A DNA stretch of 64,000 bases from assembly GCF_010093535.1 (NCBI RefSeq), contig NW_022985183.1, positions 718,956 through 782,955 of the forward strand. Reading direction: 5' to 3'. Below, piece after piece: positions 59,309 to 64,000 of the stretch; the stretch's first letter is position 1, and each line of letters begins with the position of its first letter. Position numbers and translations under genes: made by a program. Origin of the DNA: Lindgomyces ingoldianus. Lineage: Eukaryota > Ascomycota > Dothideomycetes > Pleosporales > Lindgomycetaceae. The notes below the pieces were generated by a model that did not search any database, had not been told where the DNA came from, and saw only the letters and a program-made list of their open reading frames with translations.

Positions 59309-59993
59309 AGACGCTTGGCAATGCTGAGACCCACCATATATTGTGCCGAAGGAGGTTGAAAAGGGGTTCTTTGCGCTAAACAGAGGCAAAACAAAGCTAG
59401 AGAGAGCTTACGGAGAGCCAAGACGAGCCAGAGCGGAACCAAAGGGCGCGGAGAGAGGCCAGGTGCTGCAAAAGAAGTTAGCGAAGGCTGGAGAGAGCCA
59501 ACGTCTGCTAGACTGCGCTAATTTGGCCTAGAATGTGGGGGGCCCACATACGCTGAAACTTACTACGGCGAAGGAGTGGAGGAAAGGAGTGATGGTCTCC
59601 AGAGGTGGGCGGGATTCCTATAGTCTACTTCACCGCTGCTGCTTGTTAACTAGCGCGTCACGTGTTTTGTTACCTGCTTCACTAACTCTCTCACTTTACC
59701 ACCGTCTTTCACCTTCACTTCACATGGTGAACATGTGAATCTTAGGGGTATTCACACCTGAATCTATGATCTTATTTTAGCTTTCGGGACGAAAGCTTGA
59801 CAAAAAGGGGGATAATGTAAGGCTGGGTGGCCCCCTATCAGCGCTTATTTCACCATCATAGCCTTAATAAGACGAATCGTGGCCACTTCGGCTCCGCAGC
59901 GATTCGTCTCATCAACCCCCGTTGAATAGACCTCATTGACCCTTTCCAGAACTCTATGTTGCTACTCGTGCCCTTTTATCTAGAATCCTTACA
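59305..59993 (+). repeat. Right inverted arm
   Basis: Reverse complement of the left arm. Its minus strand and the left arm's plus strand share a coding-like frame, visible as KEVEKGFFALNRGKT and KGAERGQVLQKKLAKAGES on the opposite strand of each. Confidence 0.9.
59816..59993 (+). repeat. LTR-like unit, right
   Basis: 178 bp, TGTAAGG...CCTTACA, preceded by the purine tract GACAAAAAGGGGGATAA at 59799-59815. Confidence 0.7.
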
Positions 59994-59998
59994 CATTC

Positions 59999-61996
59999 AT
60001 GGAAATACTATCTCTCGTCTCTATACAAAATGCACCAATTCCGAGCTTTTTTAAGTCTGAAATAAAAAAGGCTTACGATGATATCCAAGGATTACCCTTG
60101 AAGAGATGTTGTAGATCTGAAGTGTTTTTGTAACCAGGCCAAGTCACTGTCTACTAGTGACTGTACCTCTCTATTTCTCAAGGCTCTCTTAGAGGCTCCA
60201 CATCAATACAACACTCTTCCGCTGCACTACCACCCGGCCGTACAGTTTTTGTCGAAGGAAATGTCGAAGGAAACCAGAAGAGCTGTATTGTTGCACGATG
60301 GTGATATCTCTGGGGATTGGATGCAGCGGACTAGCAGAGGATCAGGTGCTGGATTACTTGTCAGTGTTAGTCTTTGAACAAGCCTTCATTAGAAGTAGTT
60401 GAAATAGCTATTGCAAACTCTAACTACATTTGTTCTTAATTGAGACTCTTACACAATACGATGTTTTCTTACATTTTGTTGATCCTGTAATCCCTCCTAA
60501 TTAGGAGTGAATTGTAGTAAGATGATAAAAGAAGTTATGGTGAAACATGCTCTTTCGCTATCAACACTAGTCTTGCTTGCCGTGTCTTCATTTCAATTCA
60601 ACTAAGAACGCTATACAACGACCCTTTACGTAAAATTTAAAATTTAAAAATTTTTTTTTTTTTTTCAAAAACTACGGCCGAGGAATGATTGAGTAGAAGG
60701 GGTAAAATTCTTCGCTCTTCCAATCTCAATAAAGACGGATGCGGCTTGGACACCATTATTTCCCGAACTCCAAAGGGATATTCGCGCAAAATCAAGCCGA
60801 TGTTGATTCAGGGCCTTCTGAGGCTCTCTCTGACCACTTCGAAAATGCAAGACAGTAGCTCGGCTAAGGATCTGGCTTTGAGCCAGGAACTAATCAAGCG
60901 TATTAATATGCCTGCTAACCTCGAAACAGCTCATATTCGTTACACTACTACCACATAGGCCGCCGTTGAAAATTTCAGCCCTATGAATAGCTATGCAAAA
61001 TCTTTAATAGTCAGGTAGTCAAGACTTTGAGACATGTTTCGTATCCAAATATACTGCAACCGTAGGAGAGCGAGACCGTTCGCTTGAACATTTTACCTTC
61101 GACTACGCAACAGCGTGCGGTTCTTGGCAACAATAAGAGTGACACACTTCATCCTTCTCCAACCAATGTCCCTGCACTAAGCACGCCTTCTCCACTACTG
61201 CTCAAACGACCCTGTCCACAACCTCACTCTCTTTCATCTCCCTACTCCTTCTCTCCCTCCCTCTACATCTTTATTCAAACAATCGTAAACGTCTCAGGTT
61301 TCTACCTTTATTTAACCTCTTATAAACCTCTTTCTCATTTCTGCTATCGTCTTCCTCTGTATGAGGGGTTTATGCGGAGAGCCATTTTCAAGCTCCTGCT
61401 CTACGACACATGCTAAGGTGGTGTTCATTCAAGCTTGCATTCACGAACCTGAAGTCTCAAAAGCATTACCATACACATCTCTACCATAGAGCCCAAGTAG
61501 TTCTTCAGAATAAGAGGGTCTCAAGAATTCTTCTGAGACCTGGGTGCTCCGTTTAGCTTATCCCGTGCCGTAGCGTTCGGGCTGCGCCACCATTGGATGA
61601 AGCAGACAAAATCGTCCTTTGCTCTTCAACTAGCAAGGTTGATGTGAAGTAGAGAGAGTGACAGCCTATAATGATGAGGGAATACGACTAGGAGAATGAG
61701 CATTAAATATGCTGGGCTGGAACCCGTTGCAAAAGAGGGAAACCCAATTGCTTGTCATTCATTCTACGGGACATATATGCCTTGGCTATAATCTGTCTAT
61801 CCCTGCTCTTGCGATGTATTGCCTAGTTACTCGAGAACTTGTGCTGCTAGGAGAAACATCTATACTAGCTTCTGTATCCGCGAAATGCTTGCGTGAGCAG
61901 GGCTTGTTGAGAGCGCAAGATCTGAGTCTAATCGCTCAAGATTTATCATCATCTCCTTGTGTCCTCAAAGCCATATCCGACTGCATCAAGGCCCTT
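59999..61996. other. Gene-poor region right of the element
   Basis: 2 kb without an intact gene. A plus-strand stretch at 60183-60375 reads KALLEAPHQYNTLPLHYHPA, AVQFLSKEMSKETRRAVLLH and DGDISGDWMQRTSRGSGAG, and 60689-60958 is open for 89 codons, so a decayed gene may be present. A T homopolymer with A/T block lies at 60630-60665. No family assigned. Confidence 0.4.
60183..60958 (+). pseudogene. Possible decayed coding remnant
   Basis: Coding-like blocks (see 60183-60375 and 60689-60958) are separated by AT-rich sequence and a poly-T tract. Neither block has a start, splice context or known motif. Tentative. Confidence 0.2.
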
Positions 61997-64000
61997 TCAA
62001 GTACCACCCCAACTAGCCACACCAGGTCCAATCCCTGACGCACCCAGATTCGAGCTAAGGCGTCGGAAGCCAACACCCATGCCAACCGGAACAGAAGATC
62101 TCCTTCGCAGGGGTCTACCATTCCGGGTCCCCCGTCGTCTCGCTGAATGACTCCTGACTTGCGCTATGCTGCTCCCGGTGCCCCAGCGGATGTGGTGTCT
62201 TCCTGGTCCTTCTTCTTCGCTCCAGAATGCTTCATCCTCGGATTCAATCGCTACACTAGATCGAGTACTGGTGTAAGAAAGCAGGTTGGTTGATTCCCCG
62301 TAATCGCATTCCGAAGCCACAGCATCCTCATCATCGTCTGCACCCCCTAATTTTCCATCTTCACCCGACTCTTCTGAAGAAGCAGAAGCAGAGACAACAC
62401 TCTCCATATCCGAATCTGGATCATCCCCAAACCCCTTGCCCTCTACTAGCCACAATGTCGGAATGAAGCCTAGAAGCGCGATCGCAGCCAGCGCCCAAAA
62501 TGGGGGGATGACGTACCCTCGCTTGACGGCCCAAGTAAAGATTCCACCGCCAATTGAGGGCCCTGCAGCACGACCTACAGCGGAGACGCTGGTTGCAAGA
62601 CCGTTGACAGTTCCGAGAACCCGGAGACTGGCAGCGCTGTTTGTTAGCATGATGGTTGATGCTGGGAAGGCGAATGTGCCGCCTACGCCTCGAATCATCA
62701 TTAAGATTAGAATAGCAACCTGTTGGGAGAACTGAGTAGGGAGCAGAGAGGTAAATGGTGTGATGATGAAGACGACAGGGTAGATCAGCATAGCCATCTG
62801 GAGGCATGGAAGAACTCCAAAATAGCGGGTGAAGGGGGGAAAGACGAGAAACTGGCACAGAGTTGAGGATATGCTGAAGATGGTGAAGAGAACGCCGATC
62901 TGTCCATTCTTGAGACCGAAGCCACCACTGAATTTAAGTGGCAGATTTACTCCGGGATCGTCGATGCTTTGTGGAGGGTGATGCATGAAGACGGGAAGAA
63001 GCTGCATGGATGATGTTATGGATACGCTCAGTATTAAGTACTACAGGGAACTTACCTGATCGTAAGCCAGAGAGTATAACGCTATAAAGGTGTAGGCGAC
63101 CAAATTTAAGGTCGTCTGGCATGTTAGCACATCCCTCAACCTCGGCTTCTTTTCGATTTCGGCGGCGATTATGGGGTCCTGCGCTGTTTCCTCATCATCG
63201 GGTGCTTTCTGGTGGAAAAGTAGCGGTTCCCTTTCAGCGTGAGACTTCTTCTGTCGCTTAGGGAGGTTGAAGGCCTTGCGAACCCAGGCAGCGATCTTAG
63301 CGCCAATAATCAAGCCCAAGTCTCGATCGTATTTCTTGCTTTCAAGAGATTCCTAGTTATGTTAATGGAGCGCAGTGAAGAGTGATATTAGACATACTTT
63401 TAGGAAAAGCCAGCCAGTGACAATGCCAATGCTAAAAAGAACGGCAGCAACAATGTTGGGCAGTACATATGGGTATCTTTCGAGAAACCTATCTCCATGT
63501 GGTTTTTGTGCATCTATATGAAGAGGGTTCGATAGAACGCCACCTAATGTCTAACACCTACGGTCAGCACCAGTGAGTAATTTGTAAAAGACGAGTATAC
63601 CGGTCCAAATATGGCACCAATGGTGTAGACCAAAGGCATGATACTGAATGCTCGAGGCTGCAATTCTTTCCATGGACAAAGCTCAGCCACGGCAGTTCTC
63701 AGAATGCCAATATTCCCGTTCCCCAAGCCTTGCAGGGTGCGAGCTGTGATGGCCATGGGTAAGCTAGTCGAGAAGCCCCAGATCAGGGTTGTGATCATGG
63801 TATTGATCAATCCAATAAGAATAATAGGCTTCCTCCCAAAGCGGTCAGACGCAGCACCCCATGGTATGCCTGTCAAGCATTGGCTGAGGGAGAAGACAGA
63901 CGACGTCACGCCCGCCCAGCGCGCAATATCGTTTTTCGGGACTCCAAACGACTCGATCATTTCAGGGAGGTAGGGGAACACGGAGGTAAGAGCGATGGGC
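61997..64000 (-). CDS. MFS transporter (YCR023C / ZIF-like), 5' end outside window
   Basis: Major facilitator of the group including yeast YCR023C and plant ZIF1-like carriers; the fungal substrate is unknown. Exons seen: 64000-63601 (continuing out of the window), 63550-63398, 63352-63056, 63001-61997, all phase 0. The N-terminal half shows SVFPYLPEMIESFGV, the MFS loop GAASDRFGRKP and ARTLQGLGNGNIGILRT. GPTLGGVLSNP spans the first visible junction; the alternative acceptor nine bases downstream breaks the frame. A long cytoplasmic loop with charged residues (63300-63100) separates the halves. The second half has six more predicted helices up to FWALAAIALLGFIPTLWLVE. The last 100 residues are acidic then Arg/Ser-rich and disordered. 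The start codon and first helix are missing from this window. Confidence 0.88.

Larger units (their letters stand above)
58006..59993. mobile_element. Inverted-LTR (fold-back) element with gene cargo
   Basis: A 1988-bp insertion. It begins TGTAAGGATTC and ends GAATCCTTACA, and is flanked by CATTC on both sides (58001-58005 and 59994-59998). Two inverted arms of about 690-697 bp (58006-58702 and 59305-59993) surround a 602-bp spacer. Each arm begins with an LTR-like unit that starts TG and ends CA, followed inward by a purine tract (GACAAAAAGGGGGATAA on the right, its reverse complement on the left), as in the polypurine tract next to a 3' LTR. So the element looks like two 3' ends of an LTR retroelement facing outwards. 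No reverse transcriptase or transposase gene is inside, hence non-autonomous. Five-base duplications and TG..CA ends fit integrase-type insertion; a fold-back DNA element is the alternative. Confidence 0.85.

Noticed and set aside
61709..62038. 109-codon plus-strand open frame
   Set aside because: It overlaps the 3' end of the MFS gene and has no recognisable feature.

Overview
The window is nuclear DNA of a filamentous ascomycete (Pezizomycotina). The evidence is short spliceosomal introns of about 50-70 nt with GT..CTRAY..YAG signals, compact genes of fungal type (srk1/rck2-like kinase, HMG-CoA reductase, nig1, U2AF35, eS21, rtc1/SEA2, hmt1, rpn11, rpd3, metacaspase), and several decayed genes whose stop codons are all explained by C-to-T or G-to-A changes, as repeat-induced point mutation (RIP) would leave. 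I cannot fix the order or species from sequence alone. Exon coordinates were worked out by hand from splice signals and reading-frame continuity.

Layout. 1-4352: no intact gene; possible decayed minus-strand coding. 4353-6658: stress-MAPK-activated kinase (+). 7971-11690: HMG-CoA reductase (-). 12769-13542: nig1/DUF3605 protein (-). 14903-15529: small tail-anchored-type protein (+). 15935-16833: U2AF small subunit (-). 17494-20029: secreted-independent zinc metallopeptidase with jacalin-like lectin domain and an acidic last exon (+). 21801-23012: secreted protein with an LPMO-like histidine-brace layout (+). 23013-26810: gene-poor, AT-rich, with transposon-like remnants. 26811-28379: F-box protein (-), divergent from ribosomal protein eS21 (+). 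31682-36341: Rtc1/WDR24-type SEA complex subunit (-), divergent from a half-size ABC transporter of the Hmt1 type, 36738-39749 (+). 41520-43719: LaeA-like methyltransferase in ten exons (+). 44291-45442: proteasome lid deubiquitinase Rpn11 (-), divergent from the Rpd3 histone deacetylase, 45829-48098 (+).

The right third is accessory in character. 48899-51582 and about 52394-53060 are two decayed genes on opposite strands. 53443-54019 may be a short inverted-repeat element. 54333-55027: GFA-type protein (+); 55245-56263: metacaspase (-); 56779-57405: glutathione S-transferase (+). 58006-59993 is a complete insertion flanked by a 5-bp duplication (CATTC). It has two inverted arms of about 690 bp, each bounded by LTR-like TG...CA units with a polypurine-like tract, around a 600-bp spacer carrying the core of an intron-containing gene. 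The window ends in a 5'-truncated MFS transporter (61997-64000, -).

Most intact genes are housekeeping or regulatory, and I see no biosynthetic cluster or operon-like logic. The most interesting items are the inverted-LTR cargo element, the LPMO-like secreted protein, a tandem TAGTAG acceptor that would switch an acidic tail on or off in the metallopeptidase, a GC-AG intron in rpd3, and the RIP-style gene decay at 49-53 kb.
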